DNA from: Collinsella sp.
Lineage (GTDB): Bacteria; Actinomycetota; Coriobacteriia; Coriobacteriales; Coriobacteriaceae
Direction: 5' to 3'
Length of the DNA: 30,031 nucleotides
Assembly (NCBI GenBank): GCA_031294825.1
Contig: JAUMPM010000047.1
Coordinates: forward strand, 1 to 30,031
The first letter of the stretch is position 1. Each line of letters begins with the position of its first letter. The notes below the pieces were generated by a model. The model did no database searches, had not been told where the DNA came from, and was given only the letters and a program-made list of their open reading frames with translations. The position numbers and the translations under genes were made by a program. Of the stretch, positions 14,420-20,779 are shown piece by piece.

Positions 14420-14968
14420 TTAGTCCTCCTCCATGACCACGTGGCGGAACGCGCCGTTCTCGTAGACGCCGTAGCTGTGCGTGCCGTCCTTGGGAATGCT
14501 CACGCTGCCGGGGTTGAAGAGCCACAGGCCCGGGTGCGCGACGCTTTCCTCGTTAACCTTGACGTGCGTGTGGCCGTAGACGAGCGCGGAACCCTCGGGC
14601 AGCGAGGGCGCGTGGTCGACGCTGTTGTGCATACCGGCGCCAAAAACGTGGCCGTGCGTCAGGAACAGTTCACGGCCGGTCTCGTCAAACAACGTGGCGT
14701 AGTCGGCCATGACGGGGAAGTCGAGGACCATCTGGTCGACCTCGGCGTCGCAGTTGCCGCGGACGGCGATGATGCGGTCAGCCAGGGCGTTGAGCAGCGG
14801 AATCACGCGCTTGGGGGCGTAGTCGCGCGGCAGGTCGTTACGCGGGCCGTGGTAGAGCAGGTCGCCCAGCAGCACAATGCGGTCGGGCTGCTCGGATTCG
14901 ATGGCAGTGCACAGGCGCTCGGCCCAGTATGCCGAGCCGTGGATGTCGGAAGCGATGAGGTATTTCAT
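14420..14968 (-). CDS. yfcE: YfcE-type metallophosphodiesterase
   Basis: Encodes 182 residues, the usual YfcE length. AAAGGA precedes the ATG at 14968. Motifs: SDIHGS (Asp8, His10), LLGDLLYHGPRN, RGNCDAEVD, LTHGH and YGHTHV near the end, then FNPGSVSIPKDG. All binuclear metal ligands are kept. E. coli YfcE is a manganese-dependent phosphodiesterase on artificial substrates; the physiological substrate is not known. First gene of a two-gene unit with mazG. Confidence 0.9.
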   Translation of the reverse strand: MKYLIASDIHGSAYWAERLCTAIESEQPDRIVLLGDLLYHGPRNDLPRDYAPKRVIPLLNALADRIIAVRGNCDAEVDQMVLDFPVMADYATLFDETGRELFLTHGHVFGAGMHNSVDHAPSLPEGSALVYGHTHVKVNEESVAHPGLWLFNPGSVSIPKDGTHSYGVYENGAFRHVVMEED

Positions 14969-15041
14969 GGGGAGTCCTTTCGGAGTGGGGTTGATGGGAG
15001 CTGAATACGGGGTCCGGCGGATGTGGAGCCCATCTACCGTG

Positions 15042-15527
15042 TTACTCGAATCGCAGCGCCGCGCTCTGAGCCGCCTGCATCACGCGTTGGAGCGGCACGT
15101 CATGTTCGCGGGCAAGACGGGCGCAATCCTCGTACTCGGGAGCCGCGCGCTCGCTGCCGTCGGGCAGGGTCGCCACCTTAACGGACACCTCGCCCCAAGG
15201 CGTTGTCACCTGCTCGAATCGGCGCGGCAGGCAAACGCGTTCCATCACCTGGCGGCGAACGGCGTTGGTCGTGGTCTCCAAAAAGATAATCGTCTGTAGA
15301 CGCTCGATATCCTCGTGCGAGCAGATCACCTGCAACTGCCATCCGGGGCGACCCTTTTTGCAGTAAAGCGGCAGCCAATGCACCTCGCGGGCGCCGGCCT
15401 CGCGCAGGCGGTCAGCGGCGTAGGCGAGCACCTCGGGCGACGCGTCGTCGATGTCGCACTCCAGCTTGACGATAGTTTCGGGCGCATCGGTCTCGCGAGA
15501 CAGCGGGGATGTGCTATCGCATGGCAT
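15042..15527 (-). CDS. stand-alone LarC C-terminal domain
   Basis: Encodes 161 residues. AAAGGAG lies 9 bases before the ATG at 15527, so this is a real start and not the middle of a longer gene. Residues 18-161 match the C-terminal half of LarC: KLECDIDDASPEVLAYA, then KKGRPGWQLQVIC, ETTTNAVRR, TPWGEVSVKVA and PEYEDCARLA. LarC inserts nickel, with CTP, into the pincer cofactor of lactate racemase-type enzymes. Full LarC is about 400 residues, and in Lactiplantibacillus it is split by a programmed frameshift into LarC1 and LarC2. Only the LarC2 part is encoded here; no LarC1, LarA, LarB or LarE is in the window. A separate LarC1 may exist elsewhere, or this domain has another job. Confidence 0.8.
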   Translation of the reverse strand: MPCDSTSPLSRETDAPETIVKLECDIDDASPEVLAYAADRLREAGAREVHWLPLYCKKGRPGWQLQVICSHEDIERLQTIIFLETTTNAVRRQVMERVCLPRRFEQVTTPWGEVSVKVATLPDGSERAAPEYEDCARLAREHDVPLQRVMQAAQSAALRFE

Positions 15528-15591
15528 ACGGTCCGGCTCCTTTCCGCATGGGCTCGTTTTGTTCACTCAAACGCTAGCACATCGGACGTGG

Positions 15592-15611
15592 CACAGGCGT
15601 GACTTTCGTCC
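15592..15611 (-). repeat. 20-base dispersed repeat, copy 2
   Basis: The minus strand matches 2607-2626 at 19 of 20 bases. It lies 22 bases before a 23-bp palindrome, as copy 1 lies next to a different palindromic element. Confidence 0.6.
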
Positions 15612-15633
15612 GTCGCCGCCCTCGCCCCTATCC

Positions 15634-15698
15634 AAACATGTACATCAGCCTCCAAACATGTCATTTTTTGTCGGTTTTGGAGGCTGACGTACATGTTT
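15634..15698. repeat. 23-bp inverted repeat with 19-base loop
   Basis: Bases 15634-15656 are complementary to 15676-15698 with a single mismatch. The loop is T-rich (CATGTCATTTTTTGTCGGT). CCAAACATGT occurs directly repeated at 15632-15641 and 15652-15661. It does not follow a gene on the correct side to act as an obvious terminator, so a repeat element is the better reading. Confidence 0.7.
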
Positions 15699-15788
15699 TG
15701 AGAGCAAGCGAGGCCGCACCGCGCGCCGCGCCGCCTTTCCAATCGATTTCGAGCTCCGGCGTGCGCGGCGTGTTGAGAGCTGCGCCAT

Positions 15789-15794
15789 TACAAT
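15789..15794 (+). promoter_or_regulatory. -10 element of the PHP phosphatase gene
   Basis: TACAAT gives an expected start near 15801 and a 26-base leader containing AAAGGAG before the ATG at 15827. TTGAGA upstream is only 10 bases away, too close for a standard -35. Confidence 0.35.
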
Positions 15795-15826
15795 GAAGCG
15801 GATTCGCCAAATGCAAAGGAGTCGCC

Positions 15827-16738
15827 ATGCCCGCCTGCCCGCTGGTCGATTGCCACACCCATACTTCGTTTTCGGACGGCCATGCCACGTTTGAGGACAA
15901 CGTCCGCGCTGCTGCCGCCGCCGGCTGCCGCGTCATGGTCTCGACCGATCACCTCACCCTGCCCGCCAGCATCGACGCCAACTGCGAAGTGCAGGTTGTC
16001 GAGGGCGACCTGACGGCGCATCGTCTGGCCTTTGAGGACGCCCGCAAACTCGCCGCGCAGATTGCGCCTGAGCTCGAGCTTATCTATGGCTTTGAATGCG
16101 ACTGGTACAAAGGTTGCGAGCCTTTGGTTGAGCGCTGGTCTGCGGGTGCCATAGTGCGCTTGGGCAGTGTGCACTGGATTGGCGATCCGGGCGATATCAT
16201 GGCCGGCGCCGCGGGCACGGCGGGAACTGAAAATGTCGCTCGCCCCGATACGCCCGATTCGCGCTGCGGCTGGATCGACGACGACACCAACCTGCATGTT
16301 TGGGAAAACCTGGGCGTGCGCGGTGTGTGGGAGCGCTATGTCGATGACTGGTGCCGCGCCTGCGAGAGCCCGCTTAACTTTGATGTGATGGCCCACCCCG
16401 ACCTGGTCATGCGCTTTTCAAAGGAAGGCTTTGCGCCCGATTTTGACCCGGCGCCGTTTTGGGAGCAGATGGCCGAATGTGCCCACGATACGGGTCACCG
16501 TGTCGAAGTCTCGACCGCCGCGCCGCGCAAGGGCCTCGACGACTATTACCCCTCGACGGGACTGTTGCGTTGCTTTGCCCATGCCGAGGTACCCATCACC
16601 TTTGGCTCGGACGCGCACCGCGCCTGCGATATCTGCTGGAACATCCGCGAGGCCCAGGCGCACGCCTACGACTGCGGCTACCGGGCCTTCGATATCCCCC
16701 ACCCCACCGGCGAATGGCAACCCACACCCCTCGCCTAA
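15827..16738 (+). CDS. hisK: PHP-family histidinol-phosphatase
   Basis: Encodes 303 residues. AAAGGAG precedes the ATG. Would dephosphorylate histidinol phosphate, the step between HisC and HisD, using a trinuclear metal site. PHP motifs: DCHTHTSFSDGH (His10, His12), STDHLTLP (Asp41, His42), YGFECDW, GSVHWI, VMAHPDL and FGSDAHR. The order matches the HisK/YtvP type rather than a DNA polymerase PHP domain. The operon on the opposite strand encodes every other histidine enzyme but has single-domain HisB without the HAD phosphatase, so this gene fills the gap. Its stop is 29 bases from that of hisE, convergent, with only a palindromic repeat between. Confidence 0.85.
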   Translation: MPACPLVDCHTHTSFSDGHATFEDNVRAAAAAGCRVMVSTDHLTLPASIDANCEVQVVEGDLTAHRLAFEDARKLAAQIAPELELIYGFECDWYKGCEPLVERWSAGAIVRLGSVHWIGDPGDIMAGAAGTAGTENVARPDTPDSRCGWIDDDTNLHVWENLGVRGVWERYVDDWCRACESPLNFDVMAHPDLVMRFSKEGFAPDFDPAPFWEQMAECAHDTGHRVEVSTAAPRKGLDDYYPSTGLLRCFAHAEVPITFGSDAHRACDICWNIREAQAHAYDCGYRAFDIPHPTGEWQPTPLA

Positions 16739-16739
16739 G

Positions 16740-16772
16740 ACTAGTCACTGGGGACGTTCTTAAATGACTAGT
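16740..16772. repeat. GGGAC-core palindromic repeat, copy C
   Basis: ACTAGTCA at the left and TGACTAGT at the right are exact complements around CTGGGGACGTTCTTAAA. It fills the space between convergent hisK and hisE and supplies the hisE stop codon (TAG within ACTAGT at 16768-16770 on the minus strand). The core and right arm are identical to 131-151. Confidence 0.75.
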
Positions 16773-17085
16773 GGCGGCGAGCATTGAGTTCGCCGGCCAG
16801 CTCGTCGAGGGTGATGCCGTAGCGCTCGAGCGTCACGAGCAAGTGGTAGATCAGGTCGCCAGCCTCGTAACGAATGTGGTCGTGGTCGTTATCCTTGCAG
16901 GCCATGATCACCTCGCTCGCCTCCTCGGCAAGCTTCTTGAGCAGCTCATCCTCGACGTCGGTCAACAGACGCGCGGTATAGCTCTCCTGCGGCGACGCGT
17001 CGCGACGGCCATGAATCACCTCGGCCAGCCCCGTCAGTGTCTCACCGATATTTCCCGGCTGCACGTTAGCTGTTCTGACTCCCAT
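16768..17085 (-). CDS. hisE: phosphoribosyl-ATP pyrophosphatase
   Basis: Encodes 105 residues. AGAGG lies 8 bases before the ATG at 17085. Second step of histidine synthesis: hydrolyses PR-ATP to PR-AMP. All-alpha MazG-like fold with the metal-binding pattern KKLAEEASEVIMA (two EE/E groups) and YEAGDLIYHLLVTL. Separate from HisI, whereas in many bacteria they are one protein. Last gene of the his operon, 15 bases after the 75-codon gene. The stop codon and 3' end lie within a palindromic repeat. Confidence 0.93.
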   Translation of the reverse strand: MGVRTANVQPGNIGETLTGLAEVIHGRRDASPQESYTARLLTDVEDELLKKLAEEASEVIMACKDNDHDHIRYEAGDLIYHLLVTLERYGITLDELAGELNARRH

Positions 17086-17100
17086 GGTTTTTTCCTCTCG

Positions 17101-17328
17101 TTACTGCAGCGTAAAGTAGGTGCCGGTCTCATCGAACCGAGGCTTTGCGCCCTTTTTCTCAAAGAACTCGACGATGACGGCATGGGCCTCATCGAGCCTT
17201 TCCTTCTCGGCCTCGAGCCAAAGCGACTGCGCCCCGCAGACATCAGTCAGGTGCACGTGGCATGGCACGCCCGCGCGGAGGAGCTCGGTGTTGCAGTCGG
17301 CGACCTCGAACGGCGTCACGACTTTCAT
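17101..17328 (-). CDS. unknown 75-residue protein coupled to hisI
   Basis: Encodes 75 residues. Its ATG overlaps the hisI stop as ATGA (17325-17328), implying coupled translation. It is soluble and mixed alpha/beta: an N-terminal MKVVTPFEVADCNTELLRAG, a central cysteine motif HLTDVCGAQS (about 26-35), a charged amphipathic helix (WLEAEKERLDEAHAVIVEFFEKKG) and a short final strand GTYFTL. Not a known histidine enzyme. It may correspond to a small conserved family that databases name RDAC, from a related RDACG-type motif, but I cannot verify this. Position suggests a role tied to HisI/HisE, such as accessory subunit or regulator; this is inference. Confidence 0.8.
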   Translation of the reverse strand: MKVVTPFEVADCNTELLRAGVPCHVHLTDVCGAQSLWLEAEKERLDEAHAVIVEFFEKKGAKPRFDETGTYFTLQ

Positions 17329-17666
17329 CGCACACCCCCTTCCACGCGCTTAAAGAAGCAGGTACGGTTGCCGGTGTGGCAGGCCGGACCCGGCGAGTCG
17401 ACCTTGACCAGTAGCGTATCGCTATCGCAATCGGCCCAGAGCTCCTTGACCTCCTGCATGTTGCCGCTCGTCGCACCCTTGTTCCAGAGCTCCGGGCGGC
17501 TGCGGCTCCAAAACCACGTGGTGCCGGTCTTGAGCGTCAGCCCCACCGACTCCTCGTTCATCCAAGCAACCATAAGCACCTCGCCGGTGTCATATTGCTG
17601 AACCACACAGGGAATCAGCCCGCGGGCGTCGTATTTAAGATCAGACGCTTCTATTACCTCAGTCAT
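17325..17666 (-). CDS. hisI: phosphoribosyl-AMP cyclohydrolase
   Basis: Encodes 113 residues. GGGAGA fits the second ATG of an ATGATG pair (17666) better than upstream candidates, including a TTG at 17678. Opens the adenine ring of PR-AMP, the third step. Metal motifs: ADCDSDTLLVKV (magnesium aspartates) and GPACHTGNRTCFF (zinc cysteines), plus TLKTGTTWFWSRSR and LWNKGATSG. Separated from hisF by 160 bases that contain a large palindrome, so it may be expressed at a different level from the upstream genes. Overlaps the next gene by 4 bases. Confidence 0.95.
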   Translation of the reverse strand: MTEVIEASDLKYDARGLIPCVVQQYDTGEVLMVAWMNEESVGLTLKTGTTWFWSRSRPELWNKGATSGNMQEVKELWADCDSDTLLVKVDSPGPACHTGNRTCFFKRVEGGVR

Positions 17667-17711
17667 CATTTCTCCCAAGTAATTACCGTAAACCCCACAG
17701 GTCGGCGAGGG

Positions 17712-17805
17712 TTGTCCAGGTACCGCAGGTTGCCGCGAAAGAGGAGCGACGCGTACTTTGGTACGCGAGCGACGGTTTGAGCGGCAAGATGCGGTGCCTG
17801 GGCAA
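17712..17805. repeat. 94-base palindrome between hisF and hisI
   Basis: The arms are about 45 bases each and fold back around a 4-base TTTG loop (17757-17760). Matching blocks include GTAC at the tip, GAGCGACG/CGAGCGAC, TTGCCGC/GCGGCAA, and CCAGGTACCGCA against TGCGGTGCCTGG. Mismatches are few and mostly paired, which suggests maintained structure. It lies inside the his operon and would form a strong hairpin in the mRNA, likely affecting read-through, processing or stability of hisI-orf75-hisE. Confidence 0.75.
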
Positions 17806-17826
17806 GCCGCAGCGCAGCCCGCAGCA

Positions 17827-18609
17827 CTAGAAGTCCAACCTCACAGGGATGCCTTGAGAAGCCATATACTCTTTGACTTCGCGAATGCTGAACGTCCCAA
17901 AGTGAAAGACGCTGGCTGCCAGCACGGCATCGGCCTCGCCCTCAATCACGCCCTCGGCAAAATGCTCGAGCGTACCCACGCCGCCGCTCGCAATAACGGG
18001 AATCGGCACCGCGCGCGCCACGGCACGGGTGAGCGCCAGGTCAAAGCCGGCCTTGGTGCCGTCGCGATCCATGCTGGTCAGCAGGATCTCGCCGGCGCCG
18101 CGACGAGCCGCTTCCTCGGCCCACGCCACTGCATCGATACCCGTGGCGTTGCGACCGCCCGCTGTAAAGACCTCCCACTTGTCGGCACCCGGCTGACCGG
18201 GCAGGCCAACGCACTTGGCATCAATCGCCACAACCACGGCCTGGCTGCCAAACGCCGCGGCGGCCTGGCTGATCAACGACGGATCGCGCACGGCGGCAGA
18301 GTTAAGCGACACCTTGTCGGCGCCGGCGGCAACCATAGTCCGCGTGCCCGCCAAGTCGCGAAAACCGCCGCCCACGGTATAGGGAATAGCGAGCTCCTCG
18401 GCCGCATGCGCCGCCATCTCGATGGTCGTCGCGCGGTTATCGCTCGTGGCGGTAATGTCCAGGAAGACGACCTCGTCCGCGCCCTCGCGGTCGTAGGCGC
18501 GCGCCAACTCCACCGGATCGCCCGCATCGCGCAAGCTCACAAAGTTGACGCCCTTAACTACACGGCCGTCCTTGACGTCCAGACAGGGAATCACGCGTTT
18601 GGTAAGCAT
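17827..18609 (-). CDS. hisF: imidazole glycerol phosphate synthase, cyclase subunit
   Basis: Encodes 260 residues. Complete (beta/alpha)8 barrel. Catalytic Asp11 (PCLDVKDG) and Asp130 (VVAIDAK); phosphate-binding loops VGGGFRD, SLNSAA, SMDRDGTKAG and ASGGVGTLEHF. Forms a heterodimer with HisH, using ammonia to turn PRFAR into imidazole glycerol phosphate and AICAR. Begins 3 bases after hisA ends, so the operon is tight here. GGAG lies just before the ATG. Confidence 0.97.
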   Translation of the reverse strand: MLTKRVIPCLDVKDGRVVKGVNFVSLRDAGDPVELARAYDREGADEVVFLDITATSDNRATTIEMAAHAAEELAIPYTVGGGFRDLAGTRTMVAAGADKVSLNSAAVRDPSLISQAAAAFGSQAVVVAIDAKCVGLPGQPGADKWEVFTAGGRNATGIDAVAWAEEAARRGAGEILLTSMDRDGTKAGFDLALTRAVARAVPIPVIASGGVGTLEHFAEGVIEGEADAVLAASVFHFGTFSIREVKEYMASQGIPVRLDF

Positions 18610-18612
18610 GGG

Positions 18613-19356
18613 CTACTCCTCCCCTCGGGCGGCGGCCAGCGCCTGTGCCAGCGTAAAATTGCCCTCGTAGAGCGCACGGCCGGCAATGGCGCCCTCGATG
18701 GCATCCTCGCCCACCGCGGCGAGCGCGCGGATATCGTCGAGCGTCGAGATGCCGCCCGAAGCCACGACGGGAAAGCCCGCGACCTGCGCCACATGGCGAT
18801 ATGCTGCGACGTCGATGCCCGTCTGCATGCCGTCGCGCGAGATATCGGTATACACCAGATGCTTAAAGCCCAGATCGGTAAGCTGCGCCACGGCGTCGTC
18901 GAGTGCCACGCCCGCGCCGTCACGCCAGCCGTTCACCTTGACCTGACCGTCGCGTGCGGCGATGTCTGCCACCAGCAACTCGCCAAAGCCTTGGGCTGCC
19001 ACCTCGGCAAAACCCGGCTCGGTCACCAGCACGGTGCCCAGCGCAATGCGACGCGCGCCGTAGCCGGCCAACTCGTCGATGCGCGCGAGCGAGCGGACGC
19101 CGCCGCCCACGTCCACGGACAGACCGTCGACGCCGCAGATGGCCTTGATCGCCACCGAGTTGGCAGCGCACGCCTCCTCGTCCTCGCCAAAGGCAGCGGA
19201 CAGGTCGACGACGTGCACCCAGCTCGCACCCTGCTCGGCAAAGGAGCGGGCGACGGCGACGGGGTCATCGGAATATACCTTGCAGCGGCTGCGGTCGCCG
19301 CGCTCCAGGCGCACGACCTTGCCGCCGATCAAATCGATTGCGGGAAACAGAATCAT
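18613..19356 (-). CDS. hisA: ProFAR isomerase
   Basis: Encodes 247 residues. Barrel paralogue of HisF: Asp8 (PAIDLIGGKVVRL), VDVGGGVRS, Asp131 in VADIAARDGQVKVNGW, YTDISRDGMQTG, and ASGGISTLDDI. Isomerises ProFAR to PRFAR, the fourth step. In some actinobacteria a bifunctional relative, PriA, also replaces TrpF; this cannot be decided from the sequence alone, and no trp genes are in the window. The start overlaps the hisH stop as ATGA. Confidence 0.95.
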   Translation of the reverse strand: MILFPAIDLIGGKVVRLERGDRSRCKVYSDDPVAVARSFAEQGASWVHVVDLSAAFGEDEEACAANSVAIKAICGVDGLSVDVGGGVRSLARIDELAGYGARRIALGTVLVTEPGFAEVAAQGFGELLVADIAARDGQVKVNGWRDGAGVALDDAVAQLTDLGFKHLVYTDISRDGMQTGIDVAAYRHVAQVAGFPVVASGGISTLDDIRALAAVGEDAIEGAIAGRALYEGNFTLAQALAAARGEE

Positions 19357-20054
19357 CGGCAGGCCCCCTCGACGATGTTCACGAAGTTCTTAAGAATGCG
19401 CTGACCCAGCGCAGAGGATTTCTCGGGATGGAACTGGCAACCCCACACGTTACCGTGGCGCACGATGCACGGAAAGCTCCGCGTGTAGTGCGTGCGCGCC
19501 AACACATCGGCGGCATCGGCATCGTCGGTCACTGCGTAGCTGTGGGTGAAGTACATGTTGGCACCCTCGGCAAAACCGGTAAGCAGTGGATCGGCCGCAC
19601 CGGCGGGCGTCATGTGCACCTGGTCCCAACCCACGTGCGGCACCTTCAGCCGGCTCGACTCCAGGCGCGTGCACGAACCGCGCATAATACCCAGGCCATC
19701 GACCCAGGGGCCACCGACCTGCTCGGAGGCATCGTCGTCCACGTCCGCACCCTCGTCCGCCGGCACGCCCTCGTCGCCACGCTCAAAAAACAGCTGAAGG
19801 CCCAGGCAGATGCCGAGCAGCGGAGTTCCGGTGGCAACGGCGTCGAGCACCGCGTCCGCCTCGCCGCTGTCGCGCATAAAGGCAATCGCGTCGTAGAACG
19901 CACCCACACCCGGGATGACTAGGCCGTCGGCGTTGCGGATCTGCTCAGGATCGTCCGACGTGCAGGCGGCAGCACCGGCGCGCGCGAGCCCGCGCACGAC
20001 GCTCGACAAGTTGCCCTTGTGGTAGTCGACCACCACGATCTTCGGTTCGCCCAC
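19353..20054 (-). CDS. hisH: imidazole glycerol phosphate synthase, glutaminase subunit
   Basis: Encodes 233 residues from a GTG at 20054 with GGGAGGG five bases before it. An upstream in-frame ATG (20144) lies within a palindromic repeat and is unlikely. Class I glutamine amidotransferase: oxyanion region VDYHKGN and PGVGAF, nucleophile Cys83 (LLGICLGLQLFFE), and the His209/Glu211 pair (CQFHPEKS). Supplies ammonia to HisF. An acidic insertion (about residues 95-112, rich in Asp and Glu) follows the nucleophile helix and is longer than the loop usual at this place. Overlaps hisA by 4 bases. Confidence 0.95.
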   Translation of the reverse strand: MGEPKIVVVDYHKGNLSSVVRGLARAGAAACTSDDPEQIRNADGLVIPGVGAFYDAIAFMRDSGEADAVLDAVATGTPLLGICLGLQLFFERGDEGVPADEGADVDDDASEQVGGPWVDGLGIMRGSCTRLESSRLKVPHVGWDQVHMTPAGAADPLLTGFAEGANMYFTHSYAVTDDADAADVLARTHYTRSFPCIVRHGNVWGCQFHPEKSSALGQRILKNFVNIVEGACR

Positions 20055-20078
20055 GCGACCCTCCCTTATCTCATTCAA

Positions 20079-20193
20079 AACCTGCCAAAAAGGGACAGGT
20101 TTATTTTGGTCGGTTAAACGTTCACCCACCGTATGAGACGGCATTTCCGCAGATAAAACCTGCCAAAATAAACCTGTCCCTTTTTGGCAGGTT
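20079..20193. repeat. perfect 31-bp inverted repeat between hisB and hisH
   Basis: Bases 20079-20109 and 20163-20193 are exact reverse complements, 53 bases apart. Each arm carries AGGGACAGGTTTATTTTGG or its complement. The right arm also has a nested hairpin, AACCTGCC to GGCAGGTT (20157-20193). The right end provides the hisB stop codon (TAA at 20192-20194 on the minus strand). The GGGAC core ties it to the copies at 131, 2634 and 16750, although the arms differ. Confidence 0.85.
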
Positions 20194-20779
20194 ACAGTGA
20201 GCCCTTGGTGCTGGGGATGCCCTGCACACGGGGATCGAGCTCGCAGGCGCGGCGCATCGTGCGGCCCACAGCCTTAAAGGCGGCCTCGATAATGTGATGC
20301 GAGTTGCCGCCCGCCAGCTCGCGCACGTGCAGCGTGAGTTTGGCGTCGCGCGCGAAGGCATAGAAGAACTCGACGGCCAGCTCGGTATCGAAACTGCCCA
20401 CGCGCTCAGTCGGCACGGGCAGCTCGCAGTAGGCCTGCCCGCGACCCGAAATGTCCACGGCGGCCATCACGAGCGTCTCGTCCATGGCGATCGCCGCGTC
20501 GGCAAAGCGCGTAATGCCCGCCTTGTCGCCCAGCGCCTGGCAGAACGCCTCGCCCAGCACGATGCCCGTATCCTCGACGGTGTGGTGCGCGTCGACTTCC
20601 ACGTCGCCCACCGCATGTACCGTCAAATCAAACAGGCCATGGCGGCCAAAGGCGTTGAGCATGTGGTCGAAAAACGGCACGCCGGTCGAGATATCGCACG
20701 TACCGGTTCCATCCAGGTCGAGCTTGACGACAATATCGGTCTCCCCCGTCCTACGGGTTGCCTCGGCATAACGGCCCAT
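20192..20779 (-). CDS. hisB: imidazoleglycerol-phosphate dehydratase
   Basis: Encodes 195 residues, the single-domain form without an HAD phosphatase. The two manganese-binding repeats are visible: FFDHMLNAFGRHG with VDAHHTVEDTGI, and the second-half counterpart with GNSHHIIEAAFKAVGR. Dehydrates imidazole glycerol phosphate to imidazole acetol phosphate. Starts immediately after the hisC stop with no gap; GGAGGAG lies inside the hisC end. Its own stop codon is within the perfect inverted repeat. Confidence 0.96.
   Translation of the reverse strand: MGRYAEATRRTGETDIVVKLDLDGTGTCDISTGVPFFDHMLNAFGRHGLFDLTVHAVGDVEVDAHHTVEDTGIVLGEAFCQALGDKAGITRFADAAIAMDETLVMAAVDISGRGQAYCELPVPTERVGSFDTELAVEFFYAFARDAKLTLHVRELAGGNSHHIIEAAFKAVGRTMRRACELDPRVQGIPSTKGSL

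Larger units (their letters stand above)
15528..15826. other. intergenic region between larC2-like gene and hisK
   Basis: This 299-base divergent gap holds the ribosome site of the leftward gene, the 20-base repeat copy at 15592-15611, the palindrome at 15634-15698, a GC-rich stretch with no frame of interest, and the promoter of the rightward PHP gene. No further gene is seen. Confidence 0.6.

Noticed and set aside
17758..19404. 548-codon open frame on the plus strand
   Set aside because: Antisense to hisF and hisA and running through the 94-base palindrome. Composition is typical of a GC-rich shadow frame.
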